Source: Posidonia oceanica (Eukaryota; Streptophyta; Magnoliopsida; Alismatales; Posidoniaceae). From it: a stretch of 64,000 nt of DNA. The notes under the pieces were generated by a model. That model saw only the letters and a list, made by a program, of their open reading frames with translations, was not told where the DNA came from and did not search any database. A program made the translations under genes and the position numbers. Below, piece after piece: positions 35,486 through 45,755 of this stretch (its first letter is position 1; the number at the start of each line of letters is the position of its first letter). Location of the stretch: contig JAZBRS010000077.1 of assembly GCA_037176725.1 (NCBI GenBank), positions 3,720,001-3,784,000 on the forward strand, in the 5' to 3' direction.

Positions 35486-36037
35486 GAAGGGAGAAAGAAA
35501 GAAAGAAGGGAAGGAGAAAAAAGAAGATGGGCTTGGGTTTGGGTTTGAAATGGGTTCCTTGGTTTAGGGTTCTAACCTAGGGTTTAGGGTGGTTTAAAAT
35601 TGTGGGTTTGGTGAGAAGTGTCCCTAGGTTTTGGTGAGAGGTGAGTCCTAAGGTTTTGATGTCAAGTGTCCCTAGGTTTAGGATTTTAAACTAGGGTTTA
35701 GGCTTTAACCTAGGGTTTAGGGTTTAGGTGGGTTTTGTGTTCGGTTTGAATCCTAGGGTTTAGGGTTTAGGTTTTGTGAGAGTTTAGTGAGAAGTGTGAA
35801 GTCCTAGGTTTTTCTAGGGTTTTAAATGTGGATTTCCTAGAGTTTTCTAGGGTTTTAGGTTTAGGTTTTTACCTATGTTTTCTAGGGTTTTGTGAGTGTA
35901 AACCTAGGGTTTCTAGGGTTTTGGTTTCTAGTTTTCTAAGTTTTTAATTTTCTGGTTTTTTGTGTGGGGGTTTTCTAAGTCATTCCACCAAAGAGAGTGT
36001 GAGCCACTAAACGAGGGTCAAAAGTGGGGTGTCAACA
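32668..36037 (-). mobile_element. M2 3' LTR, segment b
   Basis: The rest of the M2 3' LTR. On the minus strand it starts TGTTGACACCCCAC at 36037, directly after a PPT. It contains telomere-like text (35560-35960), a purine-rich GAAA/GGAA tract (35090-35545), GC-richer sequence (34180-35090) and AT-rich monomers (32690-34170). Together with segment a the LTR is about 4.4 kb. Purine-rich open frames (for example 35190-35567) are low-complexity artefacts. Confidence 0.85.
35148..35545. repeat. Purine-rich GAAA/GGAA microsatellite-like tract
   Basis: Long stretches of GAAAGAAAGAAA and AAGGAA interrupted by TGGGCTTGG-like islands. Equivalent tracts occur at 32030-32275 and, as pyrimidines, 46180-46450 and 47260-47470. 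Confidence 0.85.
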
Positions 36038-36050
36038 GATGCCCCTCCCT
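36038..36050 (-). other. Polypurine tract of M2
   Basis: Minus-strand AGGGAGGGGCATC adjacent to the LTR start TGTTGACACC at 36037. Confidence 0.85.
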
Positions 36051-36720
36051 GAGCGAAGTCAAGGTGACCGAGGCCACTGCTTAGGGTTGACAAGACACCC
36101 CACTTGACCGGCAAGAGCCAGACGCTATTGGTGTGAGCCACTTATTCAGTGGATGCACCGAAAATCATGACCCAATGCCGAAATACGAATGCAAAATGCA
36201 GATGCAATGTAATGCTAATGGTGCAATGCTGATGCTAAAATAAACCTACGCTAATGTTTGCCATGCTGAACTCCACTAAGAGATGCAGGTGATGTATGCC
36301 GATATGATGCGAGATGCGACCCTACTGCGGAAAACATGCGATGATTGTGTGTATGATGTTGATGCTGCTATCTAGCATGTGATGCTGGTACTGCTACCTA
36401 ACATGCAATGCTGATGCAAAGATTAATGAGTTGATGGACTCATTTCCAGATAGTTTGGGTTATTGGCCCAAGGAGTTGACGGACTTGCCACCGGATAGTT
36501 GGGGTTATCAGCCCAAAGAGAGGACGTTAGACAGGGTAACGGGTGTCATCCGGGCAGTTTGGGCTGCCAGCCTGGAGAAGATACCGAGGGCGGCAAAATT
36601 AGATGCCCTTGGTATCAGGAATGATACGAGGGGACAGTCGAAGCACCCGTGGCATCGAAAGAAGGGTTGGACAATTATGACAGGTGTCAACCGAGCAGTT
36701 CGGGCTGCCAGCCTAGAAAG
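36051..36720 (-). mobile_element. M2 3' internal end
   Basis: Noncoding. It begins with the conserved roughly 150-bp block next to the PPT, then a GCAT-rich stretch (36190-36420), then motifs shared with P1 and M1: GTTGACGGACTTGCC with GATAGTT...TATCAGCCC (36423-36520), and GATACC inverted pieces (36570-36660). Confidence 0.65.
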
Positions 36721-37805
36721 GAGGAAGCAAACAGACATGACTTCAGAAAGGCACACAAAGGAGCTCGCAAAAAGGCAAGCGAAAAGAGGAAACAGACATG
36801 ACCTCGAAAGGGCATGTAAAGGGGCTTGAAGCAAGCAAACATGACCTTGAAAGGGCATGCCAAGGGACTTGAAGCAAGCAGACATGACCTCGAAAGGATA
36901 TGCAAAGGGGCTTGAAGCAAGCAGACATGACCTCGAAAGGGCATGCAAAGGGAATTGAAGCAAGCAAACATGACCTCGAAAGGGCATGCAAAGGGCTCAC
37001 AAAACGGTAAGCGAAAAGAAGAAACAGACATGACTTCGAAAAGGCATGCAAAGGGCTCGTCCTCGAAACATTAGGGAAACAAGCAGACCTGACCTCAAAA
37101 GGGCATGCAAAAGGCTTGCGAAACGGCAAGCAAAAAGAAGAAACAGACATGACTTCGAAAAGACATGCAAAGGACTCGCAAAACGGCAAGCGAAAAGAAG
37201 AAACAGACATGACTTCGAAAAGGCATGCAAAGGGCTCGTCCTCGAAACATCGAGGAGACGAGCAGACATAACCCCGAAAGGGCATGCAAAGGGCTTGTGA
37301 AACGACAAGCAAAAAGAAGAAACAAACATGACTTCGAAAAGGCATGCAAAGGGCTCGTCCTCGAAACATCGAGGAGACAAGCAAACATGACCTCGAAAGG
37401 GCATGCAAAGGGCTTGCGAAACGGCAAGCAAACAAGGAAAGCAGACATGACTTCGAAAAGTCATGCAAAGGGCTTGCAAAAAGGTAAGCAAACAAGGAAA
37501 GTAGACATGACTTCAGAAAGTCATGCAAAAGGCTTGCAAAAAGACAAGCAAACAAGGAAAGCAGACATGACTTCGAAAAGTCATGCAAAGGGCTTGCAAA
37601 AGGGCAAGCAAACAAGGAAAGCAGACATGACTTCGAAAAGTCATGCAAAGGGCTTGCAAAAGGGCAAGCAAACAAGGAAAGCAGACATGACTTCGAAAAG
37701 TCATGCAAAGGGCTTGCAAAAGGGCAAGCAAACAAGGAAAGTAGACATGACTTCGAAAAGTCATGCAAAGGGCTTGCAAAAAGGCAAGCAAACGCACAAA
37801 ATGCC
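36721..37805. repeat. Tandem repeat array, 60-bp units at its distal end
   Basis: From 37381 to 37800 seven units are in exact 60-bp register; from 36721 the units are more diverged and of varied length. Each unit contains GACTTCGAAAAGTC (5-bp stem, 4-nt loop) and GCTTGCAAAAGGGCAAGC (6-bp stem, 6-nt loop). The 370-codon minus frame (36743-37855) is a product of the repeat length. The array sits where P1 has its own 60-bp array. Confidence 0.9.
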
Positions 37806-37842
37806 AGGAAGAGAGTAACAGCATAGGGCAGCAAAAAAGATG

Positions 37843-37870
37843 CCCCTGGTATCAAGGATGATACCAGGGG
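37843..37870. repeat. Perfect GATACC hairpin
   Basis: CCCCTGGTATC, loop AAGGAT, GATACCAGGGG: an 11-bp perfect stem with a 6-nt loop, next to the 60-bp array as in P1. Confidence 0.85.
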
Positions 37871-38334
37871 ACAGCCGAAGCGCCCTTGGTATCAAAAAAA
37901 TGACGAACATAGACAAAGCTGACGCGCTTGTCAAATGGGTAGTTAGGGCTACCAGCCCGGTGGAGATCCGGCCGGGGGCACTCGGTGGCTTTGCTCGACT
38001 TGGTAGTGTTGGCCTATAAAGATTCTGGCACCTTGGGGGAGTGCGGGGTTTACCTGGTAGCCTTCCTTGACGCTAAGAGTGTTGGTAGTTGCTTCTGCAC
38101 TTGCAAGCTATCAAGATCTGATAGTGCCCTCCTCATGGCTCTGAGGGGTTGAAGCAGTACGCTGAAGGTATGATTGTAAGATCATGCATGCATCATGTTA
38201 TGGAAAGCAAGCCAAACACATAAGCAAGCGGTTCAAAACATCCTTGCATTAAACAAAGTCTTGATTACATGCCTATTGCAGGCTGAACAAAGTACAACAA
38301 GACTCAAAAGGGAACATGCCGATGTACAAACGCC

Positions 38335-39603
38335 CTAGTCGGTCCAGGCTTTCTTCGACCTCCTGATGTTGGGAAACAGAGGTGCAACAAGTAGGATCTC
38401 GTTGATGGGCCAAAGCCCCTGTACTTCAGTTAGATACTCAGGAGTACATCCTGAGCCCGTCACAACTGCAATGTCTGTTGATTTCACTCCATGGCGCATA
38501 AGGTCGGCTAGCTCTGTTGTGGCAGCGACTATGCTGAAAGGATAGGACTGGAGCAGCTTCGGTGCTGTGCTATCAACGAAAGCCCCTTGCTGGAAACCAA
38601 ACTACCGCATGACCTGAATGGGGTGATACTCCACGCCTTCAGTGAACCCCGGTAAGACAACCAGTCGCATGTCGCGGGCGCCAAAGAAAACAATGAACGG
38701 CTTTGCTACAGATGGGATGATACGCCAGGTCACTGTATCATCTGTCAGCTTTTCCAGCTTTTCATACTCCTCGCGGATAGTCTTGATGGTCTTGGCATGG
38801 CCACTGCTGCAGTATGTCTCAAACACATGCTTCTGGGGGCACAGGATGTCAATCACTAGATGACCGGCTAGCCACACCTGTACCAGAGCCCCGCAGCCAT
38901 GAAAATGGCGGCAATGGTGCGAAATGCGGTCTAGCCCGCGGTAGGTCTCAGCTAGGACGACAGGTGCCAGGTCAATTTGGCGGGTCACCACAGCAAGGGC
39001 GATCTCTGCAACTTCAATAGCGACTGTCATCTGACCATGGCTGAAGATTAGCTCACCCAGGAAGCGGGTGACGAAGCCGCGGAGTCATAGTTCATCTCCT
39101 AGTACAGCGCGCTTTTTGGAGACTTCCTCAAAGTAGTTCAGACAGAGTGCAAGTACAGGCCTGTCAATGCAGACCAGTCTCCTCTCGCAGCTTTGTGCAG
39201 AGAGCCCAATTAGCTCTCTCAAGATAGCAACATAGCCAGTACACCTCACGAACACAGCTGGTCCCATGAGCTTGGAGAAGCCGCAGATCCGACGTACTTC
39301 CTCCAGCGTGGGCGTTAATTCTATCCTGCCGAAGTGAAAGACATGGTGTGCTGGCTTCCAAAACCTTGCAGCAGTGCACAAAAGATGTCGGCTAACTTCA
39401 ACATCGGCAGCCTTCAAAAGTCTAGGTGGGATGCCCCACAGGCTCAGCTTCTCACGGTCAACCTCAGTGAGCATGGCAATCCACTCTTGGAGATTCCCGG
39501 AGCAATGTGTTGGAGTCACCAAGGTGGGGAAACCCATTGCAGGAGAGAAAGTGAGTGGCTGGTGTAGACTCTTCAAGTACCTATAGTCAAAACTGTTCAT
39601 CAA
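38335..39603 (-). pseudogene. DUF7745 / plant mobile domain-like ORF downstream of integrase
   Basis: A single frame from ATG at 39603 is interrupted by TGA at 39085-39087 and TAG at 38602-38604, and continues to about 38335. Recognisable features are FHFGRIELTPTLEEVRRICGF in the N-terminal half, AETYRGLDRI followed by GCGALVQVWLAGHL in the middle, and a QVMR / FGFQQGAF segment spanning the second stop. These resemble the DUF7745 or aminotransferase-like plant mobile domain family, known in plant genes and in Tat-type retrotransposons. It lies between integrase and PPT in sense orientation, so it is an accessory element gene. Its function is unknown. The TAG is compatible with an original CAG. 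Confidence 0.65.
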
Positions 39604-41279
39604 TCCGGAACATGTACAGGCATATAATACTGGCAGACAGAGAAGCAGATGTGCATATAAAGCTGATAAAGCAGTTCATAGGTCGCAGCTAATAGTTAAA
39701 TCACAAAATCTAAGCACATTTGGCTATGCAAGGGGGGCTTTGCCTGCACAGGGCGAAGTCACACAAAAGGCACTCTTGTCCTCGTCTGTGTGGAGCGAGG
39801 AGACAAGGGAAGGGGGCTTCGTCCGTCTGGAACGAAGTCACAAAGGAGGTACGCTTGTCCTTGTCTTGTACAGAGCAAGGGAGCAAGCGAAAAGGGACTT
39901 CACCTGCCTGGAGCGAAGTCGCAAAGAGATTAGGGGTGGTGCTTGACTGCGCAGACCCGACGGCCCATGAGGGGCCTCAAGGGGTGCCAAAGTTGTCCTG
40001 CTGTCTCTAGAGTGGCTGCCCTATCTCTGATTACTAATGCATTCCCTGAGCTGCTAGACTGACAATGATGGACCGTTCTGAAGCTTGGAGGCGGTCAACC
40101 TGCCTTGGCAGAAGTACTGTCCCAACGCTGAGCCGAGCCTTGCAGAGTGGGAGGAAAGGGGCAAAAGAAGTGATTTGCTAGTGGATAGATGCATGCATAA
40201 TCTATACTAAACTCCTATTGCCCTCAGCATATGGAGCGCTTGATGCCTACTGCAAAGGAAAGGAGCGGTCTCTGATTCACCAGACTCTACTCGAATTCCT
40301 AACTATTGGTGGCACTCTGGAATGGGTATTGGTGGTGCTTGGGTGGTGGTGTAATGAGGACGGGCTCCATGCCAAACTCTCAAGGGCCTACACCTACTCT
40401 TTTCATCATTTTTTCTATTGCTCCCACATAGGTGTGCAAGTTTCCCCTATCCCTGGCTTGGAGGTAGTGGGCACCTGGTTTGGAGCTGGGGAGCTGGTGC
40501 TAGACAAGGGTGGTTTGGCCCCCTAGGACTAGTGTATTTCCCAGGCGCAAACTTTAGTTCTTCTCTAAGATAGGCAGAAGGGGCGGGATCATGCTGCTTG
40601 CCTTTTTTCTGGGATTGACTTTTGTCTTTGCGCCCCCCCCCCTTTTTTTTTCTTTTTTTTCTTTTGTCTCTTCTTTCTTGTTCTTTTTTTCTTTTCTTTT
40701 TTTGGCTTGTAGGCTTCCGCTATCCCTAACTTAGAGGTAATGGGCGCCTGGTTTTGAGACGGGGGGCCAAGCCTTACAGGGCTTGCAGACTCCCAGGTGT
40801 GGATTCTGAATCATCTCCAAGGTAATTGGAGGGACAGGGTTATGCTGCACACCTCTATCTCTAGGGCCAACTCCTGTCTTCGCCTTCTATTTTCTCTTTT
40901 TTTTTTTTTGCCTACGCTTAGACATGTAGGTTTTGCTCACACTCTATCACACCCTAGGATTTTTTCTCCCTCTGGAGGTGTAAGTCCTAAAGGGGTTTGG
41001 ACATTTCGTCCATCCTTAGTGGATGGTGGCTCCCTCACTGGTTAGGACATCTAAGTAGTGCCAGGTGAGGTAGAGGGTACTCCTTCCAGAGCAGACAAGC
41101 ATCTCCGATTTTCGTCATCAGGCTTATGATAGTAATGCACATAATACATTTACAACTCTCTCTCTCTTTTTTTTTTTTGGTCTTTCAGATAAATAAACAT
41201 GACTAAAAAAGAAATGCATGAGAAAGTAAATGCAAGAAGTGGGAGAGAGGACTCTACAAGGTGGCGGCGGGCTATTGGT
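39604..41279 (-). mobile_element. M2 spacer between accessory ORF and integrase
   Basis: Noncoding, matching P2 62640-64000 on the other strand. It contains hairpin-rich repeats (39727-39925), C/T homopolymer stretches (40632-40700, 40895-40912, 41160-41178) and a block with GTGCAAGTTTCCCCTATCCC near 40434. No ORF is supported. Confidence 0.6.
39727..39925. repeat. Hairpin array, units of about 80-86 bp
   Basis: Three units start near 39729, 39808 and 39894. Each has a CTTCGT...ACGAAG-type hairpin with a loop of 9 nt or slightly more, and the first two also have a CTTGTCCTCG...CGAG...ACAAG-type hairpin. Arm sequences change together between units. A corresponding GACTTCA...TGAAGTC hairpin is at 63945-63969 in P2. 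Confidence 0.65.
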
Positions 41280-42252
41280 AGTATTTCTCGAGGTAGCATG
41301 CGTTGACCGGCACTAACTGTTCAACCTGGTCCATGTCCTCAAGGACTGCTGCACGGCTGGAGAAGACCTGCTTGATTAAGAAAGGACCACGCCAGTTGAG
41401 CCGGAATTTGCCTCGGCCATCAGGGAGATGGATGGCTCGAAGACCATATCTCCTGGATTGAAGCTTTTGGGCCTAACCATCTTCAGGTATGCTCTGGCCG
41501 AGCACTTCTGGTAGCACTGAGCATGATGTATGGCCTGCAACCTATGCTCATCGATCAGGTTTAACTGAATGCAGCGGTCTTCAACCCATTCTGCTTCTTC
41601 CAGCTCAGCTTCTCGTAGGATCCGTAGTGAGGGGATTTCTACTTCAACAAGCAGCACTGCCTCCATGCCGTACACCAGCGAGTACGGGGTTGCTCCTGTC
41701 GAGGTCCGGACTGATGTCCTATACGCCAGAGTGCGTACGGAAGCTTGTCATGCCAGTCCTTGTGAGTCTCTGCCATATTTTTCAAGATTTTGATAAGGTT
41801 CTTGTTGGCAGACTCTACTATGCCGTTCATCTGTGGCCGATAAGGCGAGGATCGGTGATGTTTGATGTTGAAGTTCTGCAGGTAATCTTCGATCCTCTTG
41901 GCTAGGAAGTTTGTGCCATTGTCAGAGATGAGAGCGTGCGGGACCCCATACCGGGCTATGATATTGTTTCTGATGAACTTTTCTGTAGCCACGGCAGTGA
42001 CTGTCTTATAGGAGGCTGCTTCCACCCACTTGGTAAAGTAGTCGATCGCTACCAGAACGTAGCTATGACCGTTGGAAGCTGGTGGGTGTATGGCGCCAAT
42101 GACATCGATCCTCAGGTGGAGAAAGGCCATGACGAAGACATGCTATGCAACTCCTGTGGGGGAGCGTGTATGAAGTTCCCATGGATTTGGCAGCTATGGC
42201 ACTTGCACACAAATTGGCAGCAGTCTGCCTCTATGGTTGACCAGAAGTAGCC
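41280..42252 (-). pseudogene. M2 integrase, frameshifted
   Basis: Integrase of a Ty3/Gypsy element, colinear with P2. A stop (TAA, 42253-42255) separates the zinc-binding His-His segment, which ends the preceding frame, from the Cys-Cys segment CHSCQ. The catalytic core is readable at 42130-41639: IDVIGAI, ALISDNGTNF and NGIVESANK supply the D, D and E. A frameshift follows, and the C-terminal part (41675-41376) has MYGMEAVLLVEVEIPSLR and KSFNPGDMV. The final part is degraded. It would join element cDNA to the host chromosome. Confidence 0.85.
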
Positions 42253-43384
42253 TTAGAGCATAATCTTCTTGGTCAGCAACACACCGTTCATGTGAGGGAC
42301 GTAGGTCCCTGCATGGACTTGGAGCATCAGTGTGTCGGCCTCCTTCTTGTCTACGCAACGTAGGAGCATCTGGTTGTAAGATCTTCTGTACAGATGTCCT
42401 GCTCCTATCACATACTTTGATGCTAGATGCGCCAAAGTCTTTCTGTCTACTGCTAAGGCGCCTGGTGGGGGGCTGCTAGATTTCAGGAAGACTTTAACAT
42501 CATGATACCATGGAAGTTCCTCTGCTGGATTCGCTTCCTCGATAGTCATGCAGTGTGCGGGCTGTTCCACACGAGTGACTGATACGTCCACTACACGATG
42601 CTTGGGTATAGAGAGCCAAGATGCCAAGGTTGCCAAAGCATCTAAATAGGCGTTCTTGGCCCTGTTCATGTAAGTGAAGTGGATGCTTTCAAATTCTTCT
42701 ATCAGCTTCAGCAGGCATTCATGGTAAGGTACCAGCTTAGGGTCCTTGGTCTTCCAGTCGCCATTGACTTGGGAGATGACCAGCATCGCATCTCCGTGTA
42801 CATGCAGCTTGTGCATATCATGCTCGAGTGCGACTTGCAATCCCAGAAAGCAAGCCTCATACTCTGCCTCATTGTTGGTGCAAGGGAATATCTTCTTTGC
42901 AAAGGGGATTAGCACTCCCTACGGCGTTGCTAGGACAACGCTAATGCCTCTGCCTCTTCTATTGACTGCACCATAGAAGTACATATGCCACTGTAGCTCG
43001 TCTTCAGGATCCTTTTGCTCTGAATCCTCCATGGCGAATAAAATGTCCTCTTCACGGAACTGTGTCTGCAAAGGCTGATATTCAGGTAAGGGGAAGTCGG
43101 CCAGATGATCCGCCATGGCTTACCCCTTCATTGATTTCTGTGTGACGAAGGTGATGTCATACTGAGACAATAACACCTGCCACTTAACACATCGGTCTAT
43201 CATAGCCAGCTTCCGAAAAAGGAACTTGATGGGGTCATGTTGGCATAAGAGCTGGACCGAGTGTGCCATCATGTAATGCCTTAGCTTCTGCGCAGCCCAG
43301 ACCAGTGATAGGCAAGTCTTCTCTATGGTGCTATACCTGGCTTCGCAATCAGTGAACTTCTTGCTCAGGTAATAGATGGCACGC
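42253..43384 (-). pseudogene. M2 RNase H and second RNase H, truncated by P2
   Basis: Starts abruptly at the P2 insertion with RAIYYLSKKFTDCEARYST, the middle of the RT-linked RNase H. TAA at 43120-43122 and TAG at 42919-42921 break the frame. The second RNase H follows: WHMYFYGAVNRR, NNEAEYEACFLGL, GDAMLVISQ, NAYLDALATLAS. The first catalytic Asp (FDGA in P2) is Tyr here. Then comes a linker and the His-His part of the integrase zinc finger (HAGTYVPHMNG). The missing RT, protease and gag should lie beyond P2, outside the window. Confidence 0.85.
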
Positions 43385-43615
43385 TGTTGACACCCCATTT
43401 TGACTGCCTAGAAGATGGTTGACCTCTCTTGGAAGCTTGCTTGGACTTTGGGATGGCTCTCTTTTTTTCAAACTGACCCAATTTGACCTAAAACCAAATC
43501 CTATTCCAAAACTACCCAAAACCAACCCAAATCCCAAACCACAACTCAACCTAAGCCTTAACCAACTTTTTAAACCAAGGCCCAAGCCCATTTCAGCCTT
43601 TGGCCTCCTGCGCTC

Positions 43616-43673
43616 ATTGGACGTAGGCATGGGCTGCGTCCAATGTTGGACGCAACCTGTTCTAGCGTCCAAT
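43616..43673. repeat. Type-A double-hairpin cassette
   Basis: ATTGGACGT, 11 nt, GCGTCCAATGTTGGACGC, 11 nt, GCGTCCAAT. First of the seven cassettes of this LTR, near its start, as in LTR1. Confidence 0.85.
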
Positions 43674-44521
43674 GCACCGGGAGTTGCAGCCCCTGCTCCA
43701 CCACCTCTGGCTCACCTCCCGTCCCCTCCGCCGCTCGTACACCACTTACTACCCATCCCCTCACCTCACTATAGCCACCCACTACCCGCCAAGACCGAGT
43801 GATAGCCTGCCACCGCCTCTTTTCCGCCCCAGCGTGTTTCCCGCTCACCTTCGCAGTCACTGCCGTTGCCACCCAATCTCTGCCACCACAACGACTTCGG
43901 CGACCCTCCGGACCTTCCACACTAACTCCCTAACATCCCTCATGGACTCCCCACACTCAGCAACCCCTGCCATGCCTGCCATTACCTGTCAAAGCCAGCC
44001 CAAAAGCCTCCGCCACCGTTGAAAACGAACCCATGAACCCAACAAAACCAGCCACTTCTCCCTCTTCCAGAGATCACCACACCCATTCGAGAGAGAGTTC
44101 AGAGCTTGAGCGACCTAGAGCGATTACCCACGACCACTTCCAGACCTCCAACTCCCTCTCCCGTGCCTCCTACACGCCAAGGAAGCTCACCGGAGTTGGC
44201 CTGCCGCCACCTTCCGTGCCGACCGGTCAAGAGTGGACACGCCGTTTCAGGCTGCACCAAGGTAGGCCTTCGATCCCCTTAGCTCGTGCATGCATGTGGT
44301 AACATTCCTAGTTAGTTTCGCCACTTTTTAGCACAGCACACACCCCTCCCCGTCTTGGCTTTCCAACCGTGAGGAGGAGGTGGGTGGAGCAATCCACCCA
44401 CCTAGTTTTGGCTCCGAGCATATGAACATGCTCGTCGTCGGCCATTCTTGCTTCCTAGCAAGTCACTTGGCGATTTTTGGCCACCTTGGCCATTGATCTT
44501 GGACGGGAAAGTTCTCGACTT

Positions 44522-44578
44522 GTTGGACACACCAGCTGGTGCGTCCAATGTTGGACCTGCCCTGAGGCAGCGTCCAAC
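44522..44578. repeat. Type-A double-hairpin cassette
   Basis: 57 bp with a 10-nt first spacer ACCAGCTGGT identical to that at 3437 in LTR1. The second spacer region contains the small hairpin TGCC-CTGA-GGCA. Confidence 0.85.
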
Positions 44579-44768
44579 ACCTCTACTGGTTGTTTATTTT
44601 ATTTTGTTTTATTTTGCATTTATGTTAGCATGTTTTAGTTGCAACTCTGCGAGCTTGCTTTAAATACTTCCCTTGATGCTTATGAATGTTATTGCATGAT
44701 TTATGCTAAGTATGGATCCTTGCTTGGACTTTTCTTTCTTGCTTTAGCTCAGTGTGCCTCCTGCCTGT

Positions 44769-44826
44769 GTTGGACGCTGGTACACCCTGCGTCCAATGTT
44801 GGACGCTGGTGTGTCCAGCGTCCTAT
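44769..44826. repeat. Type-A double-hairpin cassette
   Basis: 58 bp, canonical layout. The last half-site is GCGTCCTAT, one of several cassettes here in which CCAAC has drifted to CCTAT. Confidence 0.85.
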
Positions 44827-45148
44827 CTATATGCATGCTTCTACTTGCTGCCATGCTTGAGTTTTGCTTCCTTTTAAGTTTTAAACTTGCTCCATGCATG
44901 CCTAGCAGTGTTTGGCCTTCATGGCAACTACCTTTCAAGTTTGCAAGCTTCTCTCCATGTTACATGTTGGATTGCATGTATTTTATTTCCATATTTCCTC
45001 ATGTATGCTTCTAAAAATGTTTTATATGGAATGCTTGCTTAATCTACGTTGCATGCTCTGGTTTAGTCTGCTTTCCATAGCTTGCATGCATGTCTAAGTG
45101 ATTTCCAAGCTCAGTTCCATCTTGCAGAATGATTTGCCACTTTTATGT

Positions 45149-45206
45149 GTTGGACGCAGGGTCTGTCTGCGTCCTATGTTGGACGCAGATATGCTCTGTG
45201 TTCTAT
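45149..45206. repeat. Type-A double-hairpin cassette
   Basis: 58 bp, canonical layout, central palindrome GCGTCCTATGTTGGACGC with one mismatch; spacers of 11 nt. Confidence 0.8.
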
Positions 45207-45377
45207 TTTGCTGCTCATCTGCTGTTGCCTAAATGCATCCATGATGCTTTGATATTTTATGTTGGCTTGATCCATGCTTGCATGTGTGTGTTTGGCCCTC
45301 TCAGTGGCTGTAGTCAAGCTTGCTTGGTTTTTATCAAGGTTTCTTGCAGGTTATTTTATATCTGTGCCTTCCCTTGT

Positions 45378-45435
45378 GTTGGATGCTGGCATTCCTTGTG
45401 TCCTATATTGGACGCAGGTGTAGCTTGCGTCCTAC
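45378..45435. repeat. Type-A double-hairpin cassette
   Basis: 58 bp, canonical layout with drifted stems (GTTGGATGC, GTGTCCTAT, ATTGGACGC, GCGTCCTAC). Spacer lengths stay 11 and 11. Confidence 0.8.
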
Positions 45436-45563
45436 ACTCTGGCTATGCTTTCTCCCTTGCATGCTTTGCAGATGCCCTTCTTTTGGACTTTTTATTCAAT
45501 ACCTGTATGCATGCTTAGCCCTAACCTGTTTACAGCAATTCAAATGCATGCTTCAATGCTTGT

Positions 45564-45621
45564 GTAGGACGCAGAGCCTTCTTGCGTCCAACATTGGACG
45601 CTATGATCACTGGCGTCCAAC
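45564..45621. repeat. Type-A double-hairpin cassette
   Basis: 58 bp, canonical layout: GTAGGACGC, 11 nt, GCGTCCAACATTGGACGC, 11 nt, GCGTCCAAC. Confidence 0.85.
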
Positions 45622-45750
45622 ACCTTGTTCTACTTAAATTCAGTTCTATGCTTTCATCTTGCTCTAAAACCATTTCTGATTTGTTGTCTTGATTGTTCTA
45701 CATGTCATACACATATTCTACTGCATCATTACATTGGCATCACATTCATA

Positions 45751-45755
45751 TAGTT
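45751..45755. repeat. Target-site duplication TAGTT, left copy
   Basis: TAGTT recurs at 51678-51682 after the solo LTR. Confidence 0.88.

Larger units (their letters stand above)
43385..45755 (+). mobile_element. P2 5' LTR, segment a (type A)
   Basis: Starts TGTTGACACCCCATTTTGAC exactly where M2 pol text ends; the flank is CACGC (43380-43384). It carries six double-hairpin cassettes (43616-43673, 44522-44578, 44769-44826, 45149-45206, 45378-45435, 45564-45621) with GTTGGACGC/GCGTCCAAC-type stems. It is interrupted at 45756 by a solo LTR and resumes at 51683. With segment b the LTR is about 3.4 kb. Confidence 0.88.

Noticed and set aside
32030..35567. Lys/Glu/Arg-rich ORFs
   Set aside because: Low-complexity translations of purine-rich microsatellite tracts in long LTRs.
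36743..37855. 370-codon minus-strand ORF in M2
   Set aside because: It is a translation of the 60-bp tandem array; overlapping frames on both strands are also open, and the P1 counterpart encodes unrelated text.
41160..41178. Poly-T tract as poly(A) tail of a retrotransposed gene
   Set aside because: It lies in the M2 spacer, which has similar homopolymers elsewhere, and no gene copy adjoins it.
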